Source: Prochlorococcus marinus str. MIT 0912
Lineage (GTDB): Bacteria; Cyanobacteriota; Cyanobacteriia; PCC-6307; Cyanobiaceae
Direction: 5' to 3'
NCBI RefSeq assembly: GCF_027359595.1
Contig: NZ_CP114783.1
Coordinates: forward strand, 1,240,001-1,304,000
DNA length: 64,000 nucleotides
How positions within the stretch are numbered: the first letter of the stretch is position 1; each line of letters begins with the position of its first letter. The notes under the pieces are model-generated. The model was not told the DNA's origin. It saw only the letters and a list, made by a program, of their open reading frames with translations, and made no database searches. Positions 50,184 to 59,594 of this stretch are shown here, piece after piece. The translations under genes were made by a program, and so were the position numbers.

Positions 50184-50525
50184 TTTTACTCATCTTCAAT
50201 TGATTAATTGATGCAAGTATGATGAATGATAATTTAGATTATCAGAAAAATTTTAAACTGAATTAAAGAAAATCAATACATTCGATATCTAATATTTTGT
50301 ATTTTTTGCCACATAGTATTCAAGATCTTGAAATCCTCAGACAAATAATTCGTTTTAGTAGCAATAACTACTTAATTAAACAAATAGGTATAAAACTATC
50401 ATTTTTTGTATCGACTACTACTTAGTCGGAGTATGCCGGCTGATTTAATTTTTCAAAACGGTTAGATTTTTTACCGTTTTTAATAGGCAAACTTTTTAAG
50501 CCTTCTTTCTTACTTTTTAATATCA
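50184..50525 (+). promoter_or_regulatory. 342-bp intergenic region with the nrtP promoter
   Basis: No gene is visible here. The region is AT-rich at the start. The last 120 bases hold the NtcA-type box at 50408-50421, a -10-like hexamer at 50444-50451 and a hairpin AAAACGGT/ACCGTTTT (50455-50462 with 50473-50480) just after the expected transcription start. Confidence 0.75.
50408..50421 (+). promoter_or_regulatory. NtcA box of the nrtP promoter
   Basis: GTATCGACTACTAC fits GTA-N8-TAC. TTTAAT begins 22 bases later and TAATTT (TAN3T form) 24 bases later, the spacing of NtcA-activated class II promoters. The nrtP start codon is 105 bases downstream. This is the best-formed NtcA promoter in the window. 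Confidence 0.85.
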
Positions 50526-52067
50526 ATGCTTGGCAATCTTTGGACATTTCAAGGGAGATATCGAACACTTCATCTCACTTGGTTCGCGTTCTTTCTAACT
50601 TTTGTTGTTTGGTTCAATTTAGCTCCCCTTGCTACGACTGTTAAAGCAGACTTGGGGCTCACTTTGGGTCAAATTCGAACTGTAGCTATCTGCAATGTTG
50701 CATTAACAATTCCAGCGAGAGTCCTCATCGGAATGCTCCTAGATAAATTTGGACCACGTAAAACATACTCAAGTCTTCTCATCTTTTCGGTAATTCCATG
50801 CTTACTTTTCGCCTCAGCAGAAACTTTTAATCAATTAGTTATCGCTCGCTTATTACTTTCAATTGTAGGTGCAGGATTTGTAATTGGTATTCGGATGGTG
50901 GCTGAATGGTTCCCACCTAAAGAAATCGGTCTAGCAGAAGGAATATATGGAGGTTGGGGTAATTTTGGCTCGGCTTTCTCGGCTCTGACAATGGTTGCCA
51001 TTGCTGGGTTACTTTCTTTTTCAGGTGGATTTGAATTACCAACAGGTGCCGTTCTTAACTGGCGAGGTGCTATCGCTGGCAGTGGTTTGATTTCAGCATT
51101 GTATGGCATCTTTTATTTCTTTAATGTCAGGGATACTCCTCCCGGAAAAATTTATCAGCGCCCAACTAAAACAGCTGGGCTAGAAGTCACTTCTATGCGA
51201 GATTTTTGGGGGCTTTTGGGTATGAATGTGCCTTTTGCAGCCATACTTTCTGTTTTATGTTGGAGGTTAAAGAAAGTTGGTTTCCTTGATGAGGGAACAT
51301 ATCCATTAGCTCTTTTCGCTGTTTTAATTTGGTTCGCTTTTCAGACCTGGGGGATTATTCGTACAAACTCAGAATTAATTGCAGGAACTAAAATTTATCC
51401 AAAAGAAGACCGTTATGAATTTAAACAAGTAGCCATTCTTGAACTAACATATATTGTTAATTTTGGTTCTGAGCTGGCAGTTGTTTCAATGTTACCTACT
51501 TTTTTTGAGACAACATTTGATTTACCAAAAGCAACTGCCGGCATTCTAGCCTCCTCCTTTGCTTTCGTTAACCTTATTGCACGTCCAGCTGGAGGTCTAA
51601 TTTCTGACAAGCTTGGAAGTAGAAAAAATACTATGAGTTTTCTAACCGGAGGCCTTGGAATTGGATACCTTGTCATGAGTTGGATCAAACCTGGTACTTT
51701 TTCAGGTGTAAGTGGAATTATCGTCGCATTGTTCATAACAATGCTTGCTTCCTTCTTTGTTCAGGCAGGGGAAGGCGCTACTTTTGCTCTAGTGCCACTT
51801 GTGAAAAGAAGAGTTACTGGACAGGTTGCTGGTCTTGTTGGTGCCTATGGCAACGTAGGAGCAGTTACTTATCTAACTATTTTTAGTCTTCTGCCTATGT
51901 GGATGAGTGGAGGTGGAGAAGCAACAGCAGAGATAATTGCTAATTCCAATAGTGCCTTTTTCCAAATCTTAGGAATAGCAGGGCTGATTGTTGCATTCAT
52001 GTGCTTTTTCTTTCTTAAAGAACCAAAAGGATCCTTCGATGAATTACATGAAGGGGAAATTGCTTAA
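50526..52067 (+). CDS. nrtP: nitrate/nitrite permease NrtP (NapA), MFS type
   Basis: The 513-residue major facilitator protein has 12 hydrophobic helices and the nitrate-porter signatures RMVAEWFPPKEIGLAEGIYGGWGNFGSA (in parts) in helix 5 and GAYGNVGAVTYL in helix 11, plus the MFS loop LLDKFGPRKTY. It has the NNP family traits rather than those of drug exporters. Marine cyanobacteria use it in place of the ABC NrtABCD transporter. The gene has a clear NtcA promoter and a terminator-like hairpin between it and narB. Confidence 0.96.
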   Translation: MLGNLWTFQGRYRTLHLTWFAFFLTFVVWFNLAPLATTVKADLGLTLGQIRTVAICNVALTIPARVLIGMLLDKFGPRKTYSSLLIFSVIPCLLFASAETFNQLVIARLLLSIVGAGFVIGIRMVAEWFPPKEIGLAEGIYGGWGNFGSAFSALTMVAIAGLLSFSGGFELPTGAVLNWRGAIAGSGLISALYGIFYFFNVRDTPPGKIYQRPTKTAGLEVTSMRDFWGLLGMNVPFAAILSVLCWRLKKVGFLDEGTYPLALFAVLIWFAFQTWGIIRTNSELIAGTKIYPKEDRYEFKQVAILELTYIVNFGSELAVVSMLPTFFETTFDLPKATAGILASSFAFVNLIARPAGGLISDKLGSRKNTMSFLTGGLGIGYLVMSWIKPGTFSGVSGIIVALFITMLASFFVQAGEGATFALVPLVKRRVTGQVAGLVGAYGNVGAVTYLTIFSLLPMWMSGGGEATAEIIANSNSAFFQILGIAGLIVAFMCFFFLKEPKGSFDELHEGEIA

Positions 52068-52088
52068 AATATCAATCAATTTTCAATC

Positions 52089-52116
52089 AAAACCTTGGGT
52101 AGTTACCCAAGGTTTT
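52089..52116 (+). terminator. hairpin between nrtP and narB
   Basis: The stem AAAACCTTGGGT/ACCCAAGGTTTT (12 bp, loop AGTT) starts 22 bases after the nrtP stop and is followed by ATTTTCTT. It should attenuate or end nrtP transcripts, giving less narB than nrtP mRNA. narB starts 24 bases after it. Confidence 0.8.
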
Positions 52117-52140
52117 ATTTTCTTATCTCATTGAAGTGAG

Positions 52141-54366
52141 ATGACAGAGAAAATTGAAAATTTAACTACTCAATGTCCATATTGCGGAGTTGGATGTGGT
52201 CTAGAAATGCAACCACCAGCTGAACTCGGAAAAGCAGTTCGTAGAGATTCAGATGGTTATCCGATGTGGAGGTCTAGAGGAGATCGCAATCATCCATCCA
52301 ACCTTGGACAAATATGTATTAAAGGTGCAACCGTAGGAGAAAGCTTATCTCCAGGGAGATTAAATCAACCTCTATATCGAGATAATTTCAATGATAAATA
52401 TCAACCGATTAGCTGGAATGAAGCTACAGATAAAATAGTTTCACAGATCAATCAAAGTTTGATCAAAAAAGGTCCAAACTCTATAGCGATGTATGGTTCT
52501 GGACAATTTCATACTGAAGACTACTATATTGCTCAAAAATTACTCAAAGGAGCGTTAGGTACAAATAATTTTGATGCAAATTCAAGACTATGTATGAGCT
52601 CAGCTGTCGCTGGATATAATTTAAGTCTTGGATCAGATGGTCCTCCATGTTGTTATGAAGACCTTGATCACTACACCGTTGCATTCCTTATTGGCACTAA
52701 CACTGCGGAATGCCATCCAGTACTTTTTCAACGTCTACTCAAAAGGAAAAAACTACATCATGATAAAGTAAAAATTATTGTTATAGATCCAAGATTAACC
52801 GACACTGCAAAAGCTGCTGACATTTATCTGCCTATTGCTCCAGGTAGTGACTTAGCTCTGTTATATGGTATTGCCCATTTGGTTCTGAAAAAAAATGGGC
52901 ACAATACAGAATTTATTGAAAATCATACAGATAAATATTCAGAATTCTTAGAGATTATAAAAAATTGGACGCCACGAAACGTTGCTCGCTTTTGTGGTAT
53001 CCCAGAAAAAAAATTAGAAGAAGTAGCTAATATGTTTAATCACCATGAAAGAGTGCTCAGTCTTTGGTCAATGGGGGTAAATCAACGAAGAGAAGGTACT
53101 GCAGTTGTTGGAGGACTTATCAATCTACATCTTCTTACAGGGCAAATTGGGAAAGAGGGAGCAGGACCTTTTTCACTTACTGGCCAACCAAATGCTATGG
53201 GAGGACGTGAAGCAGGAGGCCTATCCCATCTACTTCCTGGTTATCGAAATGTTTCTAATAAGGAACATAGACAAACAGTCGAAAATCATTGGGATTTTCC
53301 TGCTGGAAATATCTCTGAAGAACCAGGTTTAAATGCCTGGCAACAAATTGAAGCAATGGAAAAAGGAGAAATAGATCTTTGGTGGGTGGCTGCAACTAAC
53401 CCACTTGTAAGCATGCCTGATCTAAATCGAGTGAAAGCCGCAATAAAAAACTGTTCACTAGTTGTATTATCTGAAGCATATGTAAATACAGAAACCTCTC
53501 ATTACGCCCACCTATTATTACCCGCTGCACAGTGGAGCGAGAAAGCCGGTGTAATGACTAACTCAGAAAGACGAATTACTTATTGTCCAGCTTTTCGTCC
53601 TTGCTTTGGTCAAAGTCGTCCAGATTGGGAGATCTTTGCTGAAGTAGGCCAAAAACTTGGATTTGTTGATCAGTTTACTTACGATTCTTCTTCCGAGGTA
53701 TATTCAGAATTCACAGCTCTGACAAGCGGTCGTCTTTGTGATAGTTCGGGACTTAATCATGAATTACTAAAAAGTATTGGTCCCCAACAATGGCCATTTC
53801 CAAGAGAGAGTAATCCTACGAAAAAAGCCAAGCGACTTTATGAAGATAAAAAGTTTGCGACACCTAATGGTCGAGCCCAGTTTTACACTAAGCAACCTCT
53901 GGGAATTGCTGAGCCTCCATGCGATATGTATCCGTTAGTCTTAACTGTTGGGCGTTACCTGGGACAATGGCATACCATGACTCGTACTGGAAAAGTAAAT
54001 CGACTCAATAAAATGCACCCTGAACCATTACTTGAAATTCATCCTATGGATGCAAAAGATATGAATATCAAAGATGGTGAGTTATCTGCTCTTAATTCTC
54101 GTAGAGGATATATTACGGTACGTGTAAAAGAAACTGATCGTATTCGTCGAGGCACAGTTTTTCTTCCAATGCACTGGGGCTTCACGCAAACAAATCACTG
54201 TGAAGCAAATAACTTGATGCATGAACAATCATGTCCCGTATCTAAACAACCTGAACTAAAAGCAAGTGCTGTAATTGTGGCTCCAGTGAATGCTATCAAT
54301 CAACCAATTGAAAACGATGAAATAGGATTTGTTAAATACGTAAAAGAAATCGTCAATAGGCAATAA
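52141..54366 (+). CDS. narB: ferredoxin-nitrate reductase NarB
   Basis: NarB reduces nitrate to nitrite with ferredoxin electrons, using bis-MGD molybdenum and one [4Fe-4S] cluster. The 741-residue protein has cluster cysteines at residues 12, 15, 19 and 59 (CPYCGVGC and QICIKG), the probable molybdenum ligand Cys151 in SRLCMSS, the INLHLLTGQIGKEGAGP segment and a C-terminal MGD-binding domain (LTVGRYLGQWHTMTRTGK, HWGF). Full length. No separate strong promoter is visible between the nrtP hairpin and its ATG. Confidence 0.97.
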   Translation: MTEKIENLTTQCPYCGVGCGLEMQPPAELGKAVRRDSDGYPMWRSRGDRNHPSNLGQICIKGATVGESLSPGRLNQPLYRDNFNDKYQPISWNEATDKIVSQINQSLIKKGPNSIAMYGSGQFHTEDYYIAQKLLKGALGTNNFDANSRLCMSSAVAGYNLSLGSDGPPCCYEDLDHYTVAFLIGTNTAECHPVLFQRLLKRKKLHHDKVKIIVIDPRLTDTAKAADIYLPIAPGSDLALLYGIAHLVLKKNGHNTEFIENHTDKYSEFLEIIKNWTPRNVARFCGIPEKKLEEVANMFNHHERVLSLWSMGVNQRREGTAVVGGLINLHLLTGQIGKEGAGPFSLTGQPNAMGGREAGGLSHLLPGYRNVSNKEHRQTVENHWDFPAGNISEEPGLNAWQQIEAMEKGEIDLWWVAATNPLVSMPDLNRVKAAIKNCSLVVLSEAYVNTETSHYAHLLLPAAQWSEKAGVMTNSERRITYCPAFRPCFGQSRPDWEIFAEVGQKLGFVDQFTYDSSSEVYSEFTALTSGRLCDSSGLNHELLKSIGPQQWPFPRESNPTKKAKRLYEDKKFATPNGRAQFYTKQPLGIAEPPCDMYPLVLTVGRYLGQWHTMTRTGKVNRLNKMHPEPLLEIHPMDAKDMNIKDGELSALNSRRGYITVRVKETDRIRRGTVFLPMHWGFTQTNHCEANNLMHEQSCPVSKQPELKASAVIVAPVNAINQPIENDEIGFVKYVKEIVNRQ

Positions 54367-54405
54367 AAAATTGGTGACAATACTTACTTTTGAAAAATAA
54401 TTCCT

Positions 54406-55464
54406 ATGTCGAATAAGTACGAAGAATTTAAACCCTATTTAAAAAAAATAGGTAGCGGAGAATTTACAGGAAAAAGTCTCACTCGTGAAGAAAGCAAAGC
54501 AGCTCTCAAGCTGATACTTAAAGAAGAAGCAAGTGCAGCACAAATTGGTGGCTTCATGATTGCTCATAGAATTAGACGTCCAATCCCTGAAGAATTAGCG
54601 GGGATGATTGATGCCTATATTGACCTAGGACCAAAGATTCATTCAACCATTAATCAACGTCAACCTATATTTTTTGGGATGCCTTTTGATGGTCGAAAAA
54701 AAACAGCTCCAATTTATCCATTAACAACTTTACTATTACTAACTCAGAAACAACCTGTTATTTTGCATGGTGGTTCTCGTATGCCAGTGAAATATGGTGT
54801 TAGCCATAATGAACTCTTTCAAGCTTTAGGAATAAATTTAACCGGTCTATCCATAGAACAACTACAAAGTTTTTTCAACCATAACGGCCTAGCCTTAATG
54901 CATCAGCCAGATCATTTTCCGCTAGCTGAAAATTTGATTCCTTACAGAGATCAAATAGGTAAGAGACCACCACTTGCAAGTATGGAATTAATCTGGACAT
55001 GTCATCAGGGAAGTCATCTACATATAAGTGGTTATGTTCATTCTCCTACTGAAGAAAGACATTGGAAGACCTTAGAGCTTATCGGAGAACAAAATGTGAT
55101 TACTATCAAAGGACTAGAAGGAGGGATAGATCTTTCAATATGTCGTTCATCAACAATTGGACAATACAAAAATCAACACGGAACTAGAACAGTTTTTCAT
55201 CCCAAAGACTATGAATGTTCAGGACAAGATATTGAGTGGAATGACATCGAAGAATGGCAGAGATTTGCTTTGCAAGCTCTCAATGGCGAGGGTCCTCTAA
55301 CTAAATCACTAGAGTGGAATGCTGGTATTTACTTTTTTTATGCAGGTTTAAGCTCTGATATTAAAGAGGGAATTAATAAAGCAAAAGAAGTCATCAATTC
55401 AAGATTAGCTTTAAAGCACTTAGAAAAATTAATTAATTGGAGAGAAAAAAATATTGATTCGTAA
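54406..55464 (+). CDS. anthranilate phosphoribosyltransferase-like protein (TrpD2 type)
   Basis: The 352-residue protein has the nucleoside phosphorylase-type helical N-terminus (LKKIGSGEFTGKSLTREESKAAL, described in part; KEEASAAQIGGFMIAHRIR) and the PRPP/phosphate-site region VILHGGSRMPVKYG. It lacks the canonical GTGGD motif of true TrpD, so it is a TrpD-like family member of unknown substrate. It follows narB by 39 bases. Its first 72 bases have a degraded copy at 42653. It is probably not a tryptophan enzyme. Confidence 0.85.
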   Translation: MSNKYEEFKPYLKKIGSGEFTGKSLTREESKAALKLILKEEASAAQIGGFMIAHRIRRPIPEELAGMIDAYIDLGPKIHSTINQRQPIFFGMPFDGRKKTAPIYPLTTLLLLTQKQPVILHGGSRMPVKYGVSHNELFQALGINLTGLSIEQLQSFFNHNGLALMHQPDHFPLAENLIPYRDQIGKRPPLASMELIWTCHQGSHLHISGYVHSPTEERHWKTLELIGEQNVITIKGLEGGIDLSICRSSTIGQYKNQHGTRTVFHPKDYECSGQDIEWNDIEEWQRFALQALNGEGPLTKSLEWNAGIYFFYAGLSSDIKEGINKAKEVINSRLALKHLEKLINWREKNIDS

Positions 55465-55482
55465 GAACTGTTTAAGAAACAT

Positions 55483-55977
55483 TTAATACAAAGTTTTTTC
55501 CATTAAATAACGAGAAAAATGAACGCCACCTATATAAATTTCCTCAGGGGAAATAATTGTCCATCCATGACGTAATAGCAGTTGATAACTACATAAACTT
55601 GCCTCCGTTTTTAAAGTTATTGGTCTATCTTTAAGAGTATCTTTCTCAATTTGATTTAATAAAGCCGTAGCATGCCCCTGCCGCGACGAACGACCTCGGC
55701 AATAAAGCAATGCCAAGCGATTATGAGGATATTTCAAAGCAAATGCTTCAATCGTTTGATTAACACAACTCACCCAGCCCACGCCTTGCTTCAGAGGTTT
55801 ATCTAAAATCCCAGGAAGATACGCTAACGCTGACCACGCTTCAATCTGTTCTTGACTGTACAAGGATTTATCGCAAGTTCGAATAGCATCTTCATAAACT
55901 TCTCTTAGAGCCATTTCATCTGAACTCTCACAAGGTCGCAAATATCGATTTAGACTATTTCTATTAAATGAAACCAA
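55483..55977 (-). CDS. GNAT-family N-acetyltransferase
   Basis: The 164-residue protein has the GNAT layout: YLRPCESSDEMALREVYEDAIR, YSQEQIEAWSA, the acetyl-CoA loop RGRSSRQGHATALLNQIEKD and a C-terminal LLRHGWTIISPEEIYIGG. It resembles the YafP-type subfamily. Substrate unknown. It is convergent with the TrpD2-like gene and divergent from the MFS exporter. Confidence 0.85.
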   Translation of the reverse strand: MVSFNRNSLNRYLRPCESSDEMALREVYEDAIRTCDKSLYSQEQIEAWSALAYLPGILDKPLKQGVGWVSCVNQTIEAFALKYPHNRLALLYCRGRSSRQGHATALLNQIEKDTLKDRPITLKTEASLCSYQLLLRHGWTIISPEEIYIGGVHFSRYLMEKTLY

Positions 55978-56023
55978 GTTCTCTGACAGTATGAGAGGGT
56001 GAATAAATTATGAGCTATTTGCT

Positions 56024-57268
56024 TTGAGAAGGCTAAAAATTCCCACACTTTTAGGAGCTTTCATAACACTTCTAGATGATCGATTAGGTGAAACTATTGT
56101 TTTGCCTTTGTTACCTTTTTTATTAGAGCAATTCACCACAAGCGCGACGACTCTTGGTTTTCTAACCGGAACTTATGCAATATCCCAGTTTGCTGCAGCC
56201 CCATTAATCGGAGCCATGAGTGATCGTTTCGGTCGTAAGCCGATCATGATCATATGTGTATCAGGTTCAGTAATAGGAATATGTCTATTTGCATTAACAG
56301 TAAGCCTGAATTGGGATAATTATTTACCTTTATGGGCCTCAACAGTACCTTTATCTTTACTATTTTTAGCCAGAATAATTGATGGTATCAGTGGTGGTAC
56401 AGCAGCTACTGCCACTACAATACTTGCAGATATATCAACTCCAGAAAACCGCGCAAAAACCTTTGGTTTAATTGGAGTAGCGTTTGGTTTAGGTTTTATT
56501 CTTGGTCCAGGATTAGGAACAGCCCTAGCTAAATTTAGTGTTACTTTACCGGTATGGGTCGCAAGCGGATTTGCAATATTTAATCTTATTTTTGTCATTT
56601 GGTTTTTACCCGAAACACTGCCCAAAAACAAAAGGAATTTACTACCAAGAAAAAGAGATTTAAATCCAATTAGTCAATTATTGATTGTATTCAAAAACCC
56701 CTTAGCCAGAAGACTTTGCTTATCATTTTTTATTTTCTTTATGGCATTTAATGGCTTTACAGCTGTTTTAGTCCTTTATTTGAAAGAAAAATTTGAATGG
56801 AGTCCTGAATTATGTAGTGCTGCTTTTATTGTTGTTGGGGTTATCGCGATGATTGTCCAAGGAGGACTAATTGGACCTCTGGTGAAAAGATTTGGGGAAT
56901 CAAGATTAACTTTTACTGGTATTGGTTTTGTAATGACAGGATGTATTCTTTTGACTCTCGCAAATATAGACACTTCAATTCCTCTTGTATTTAGCGGTGT
57001 CGCAATTCTTGCAATGGGTACTGGACTAGTAACTCCTAGTTTAAGAGCACTAATCTCTAGAAGACTTAGTTCTATAGGTCAAGGAGCAGTGTTAGGAAAT
57101 CTCCAGGGTTTACAAAGTCTGGGAACTTTTCTTGGAGCAATAGCCGCAGGCCGCTCATATGATCTTTTTGGTCCTAGAAGTCCATTCTTCGGAACTATAT
57201 TGCTTCTACTGTTTGTTATGTTTTTAATTTCAGGCAAAAATCTTACCAAGCAAAAGGTAATCTCCTAG
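56024..57268 (+). CDS. MFS transporter, TetA-like efflux subfamily
   Basis: The 414-residue protein has 12 transmembrane helices and the drug:H+ antiporter loops: LIGAMSDRFGRKPIM (motif A) after helix 2 and the GIDGISGGTAATATTILAD-like segment (RIIDGISGGTAATA) in helix 4, with FGLGFILGPGLG (motif C) in helix 5. The start is TTG at 56024 because no ATG lies in frame upstream. Substrate unknown; motif C points to export. Confidence 0.88.
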   Translation: MRRLKIPTLLGAFITLLDDRLGETIVLPLLPFLLEQFTTSATTLGFLTGTYAISQFAAAPLIGAMSDRFGRKPIMIICVSGSVIGICLFALTVSLNWDNYLPLWASTVPLSLLFLARIIDGISGGTAATATTILADISTPENRAKTFGLIGVAFGLGFILGPGLGTALAKFSVTLPVWVASGFAIFNLIFVIWFLPETLPKNKRNLLPRKRDLNPISQLLIVFKNPLARRLCLSFFIFFMAFNGFTAVLVLYLKEKFEWSPELCSAAFIVVGVIAMIVQGGLIGPLVKRFGESRLTFTGIGFVMTGCILLTLANIDTSIPLVFSGVAILAMGTGLVTPSLRALISRRLSSIGQGAVLGNLQGLQSLGTFLGAIAAGRSYDLFGPRSPFFGTILLLLFVMFLISGKNLTKQKVIS

Positions 57269-57328
57269 ACTAATAGATGATCAAGATATTAAAATAATAA
57301 TTAGAAATTGAATAAATTGGTTATAGAT

Positions 57329-59470
57329 ATGAATGGCCCAAAAATCAATAATGATACTTACATTAATCGTGAACTGAGTTGGATAGATTTTAATAAACGT
57401 GTTTTAGAACTTGCGATAGAAGAGGAAACGCCATTACTAGAAAAAATTAAATTCAGTTCAATATTTAGCAATAATTTAGACGAGTTTTTTATGGTTAGAG
57501 TTGCTTCATTAAAATCACAAGTAGAAGGTGGAATCTCAAAAAGAAGCCAAGATGGAAAATCTCCAGAAGAGCAACTTATTGAAATTCGAAGTTATTTAGA
57601 TCCCATTTTAAAAACCCAGCAACATAAAACAAAAAAATTTATAGAAGAAGATTTTAAAAAAGATAATATATTTATACTTGAATATGAAGAATTAAATCAA
57701 AGACAAAAGGTTTGGATAGATAATTATTTTACAACTGCAATTTTTCCCATACTAACCCCCTTAGCAGTTGACCCTTCTCATCCATTCCCTTTTATAAGTA
57801 ATCTAAGTTTAAATTTAGCTGGAATTATCGTCGATAGTGAATTAAATAAAGAACAATTTACCCGAATAAAAATTCCTGGAGAAAGTATTTCTAGATTTAT
57901 AAGTATTCCAGTTGAATTACATGACAATGCATCAACAGAATATACAGGAATTGCAATTGAGCAAATCATTGCAAATAATCTATCCATGCTTTTCCCTGGA
58001 ATGGATGTGAAAGAATATTCCTTCTTTCGCGTTACGAGAGATGCTGATCTAGAGCTTCGAGATATTGAAGCTGATGATTTAATGAGCGCACTAGAAGAAG
58101 GTTTACGAAAGCGTCGCAAAGGAGGAGAAGTAGTGAGGCTAGAAGTCTCTAAAAATACGCCAAAGGTAATTCTTGATCTTTTGCAAGAGGGGATGAATAT
58201 TGAAAAAGAAAATTTATATCAAATTGAGGGCTTACTAGCATTAGATGAATTAATTGAATTAACAACTTTAAATCTTCCGAAACTAAAATTTAAAAAGCAT
58301 CAAGGCATTACTCATAATTCACTTAAAAATAGTCAGTTACGAGAACAAGAAGAATTAGATACTAGAAATAAAAGCAATTATCAAAGTATATTCTCCATTA
58401 TTCGACGTAACGATTTACTAGTCCATCACCCTTACAATCTTTTCTCGACATCAGTAGAGGAGTTTATTTATCAAGCTGCGGAAGATAAGCAAGTCATGGG
58501 AATCAAAATGACCTTGTATAGAATTTCAAAAGATTCTTTAATTATTGATGCACTAATAAGAGCTGCTGAGAAAGGAAAGCAAGTAATGGCTCTCGTTGAA
58601 TTAAAAGCAAGATTTGATGAAGATAATAATATCCAATGGGCAAAACAATTAGAGCAAGCTGGAGTTCATGTTGTATATGGAGTGATTGGACTGAAAACTC
58701 ATACAAAAATTGCTTTGATCATAAGAAAAGAAAAAAACAGATTAAGAACATATTTTCATATTGGGACAGGTAATTATAATTCAAAAACGTCTAAAACATA
58801 TACGGATTTTGGCTTATTATCTTGTCAACCTGAGCTAGGTCAAGATCTTATTGAACTATTTAATTATCTGACTGGATTTGCAAAACAACAATCCTACAGA
58901 AAATTATTGGTTGCACCAGTAACTCTTAGAAGTGGAATAGAAAAGCTAATAAAAAGAGAAATCAATTATGCAAAAAATGGCTTGCCAGCAAAGATAATTG
59001 CCAAAATGAATTCTCTAGTAGATCCAGAAATTATAAAACTACTTTATATTGCATCACAGGCAGGAGTAAAAATTGAACTTATAATTAGAGGAATGTGCTG
59101 CCTATATCCTCAGAAAAAAGACTTAAGCGAAAATATAAAAGTAACCAGCATTATTGGTAGGTTTTTAGAACATTCAAGAATCTTTTGGTTTAATAACGAT
59201 GGAGATGCAGAAGTATTTATTGGTAGTGCAGATTGGATGAGGCGTAATTTAGATAGAAGAGTTGAAGCAGTTACACCTATTGAAGACAATCAAATTAAAA
59301 AAGAAATTAAATATCTATTAGATTCTTATTTAGAAGCAAATACAGACTGTTGGAAAATGCAAAGTGATGGTAGCTACATCAAAAATCAAATTTTGAATGA
59401 TAAGAAAAAATATATTCAAGAAAAAATTATTAAACTATACACAAAAGATGAAAATTTAAAAAACATTTAA
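57329..59470 (+). CDS. ppk: polyphosphate kinase
   Basis: Ppk makes polyphosphate from ATP. The protein has the N-terminal YINRELSWIDFNKRVLELA, NNLDEFFMVRVASL, the phospholipase D-like HIGTGNYNSKTSKTYTDFGLL with the phosphorylated His, and IGSADWMRRNLDRRVEAV near the end. I use ATG 57329 (713 residues); a TTG at 57308 adds seven residues. In marine cyanobacteria the pyrG-ppk interval is the usual site of the nitrate cluster, as here. Confidence 0.96.
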   Translation: MNGPKINNDTYINRELSWIDFNKRVLELAIEEETPLLEKIKFSSIFSNNLDEFFMVRVASLKSQVEGGISKRSQDGKSPEEQLIEIRSYLDPILKTQQHKTKKFIEEDFKKDNIFILEYEELNQRQKVWIDNYFTTAIFPILTPLAVDPSHPFPFISNLSLNLAGIIVDSELNKEQFTRIKIPGESISRFISIPVELHDNASTEYTGIAIEQIIANNLSMLFPGMDVKEYSFFRVTRDADLELRDIEADDLMSALEEGLRKRRKGGEVVRLEVSKNTPKVILDLLQEGMNIEKENLYQIEGLLALDELIELTTLNLPKLKFKKHQGITHNSLKNSQLREQEELDTRNKSNYQSIFSIIRRNDLLVHHPYNLFSTSVEEFIYQAAEDKQVMGIKMTLYRISKDSLIIDALIRAAEKGKQVMALVELKARFDEDNNIQWAKQLEQAGVHVVYGVIGLKTHTKIALIIRKEKNRLRTYFHIGTGNYNSKTSKTYTDFGLLSCQPELGQDLIELFNYLTGFAKQQSYRKLLVAPVTLRSGIEKLIKREINYAKNGLPAKIIAKMNSLVDPEIIKLLYIASQAGVKIELIIRGMCCLYPQKKDLSENIKVTSIIGRFLEHSRIFWFNNDGDAEVFIGSADWMRRNLDRRVEAVTPIEDNQIKKEIKYLLDSYLEANTDCWKMQSDGSYIKNQILNDKKKYIQEKIIKLYTKDENLKNI

Positions 59471-59594
59471 TATATTTTTTGGATGCGCTTTATACCTAAT
59501 TAGGCAAAAAGTCATAAATTTTTCGTTTCAATTAGTCAACTTCTCCTTATAAGTGCTAACTTCTTAATAAATCTAATTTCAAGAGGCCAGGGTG

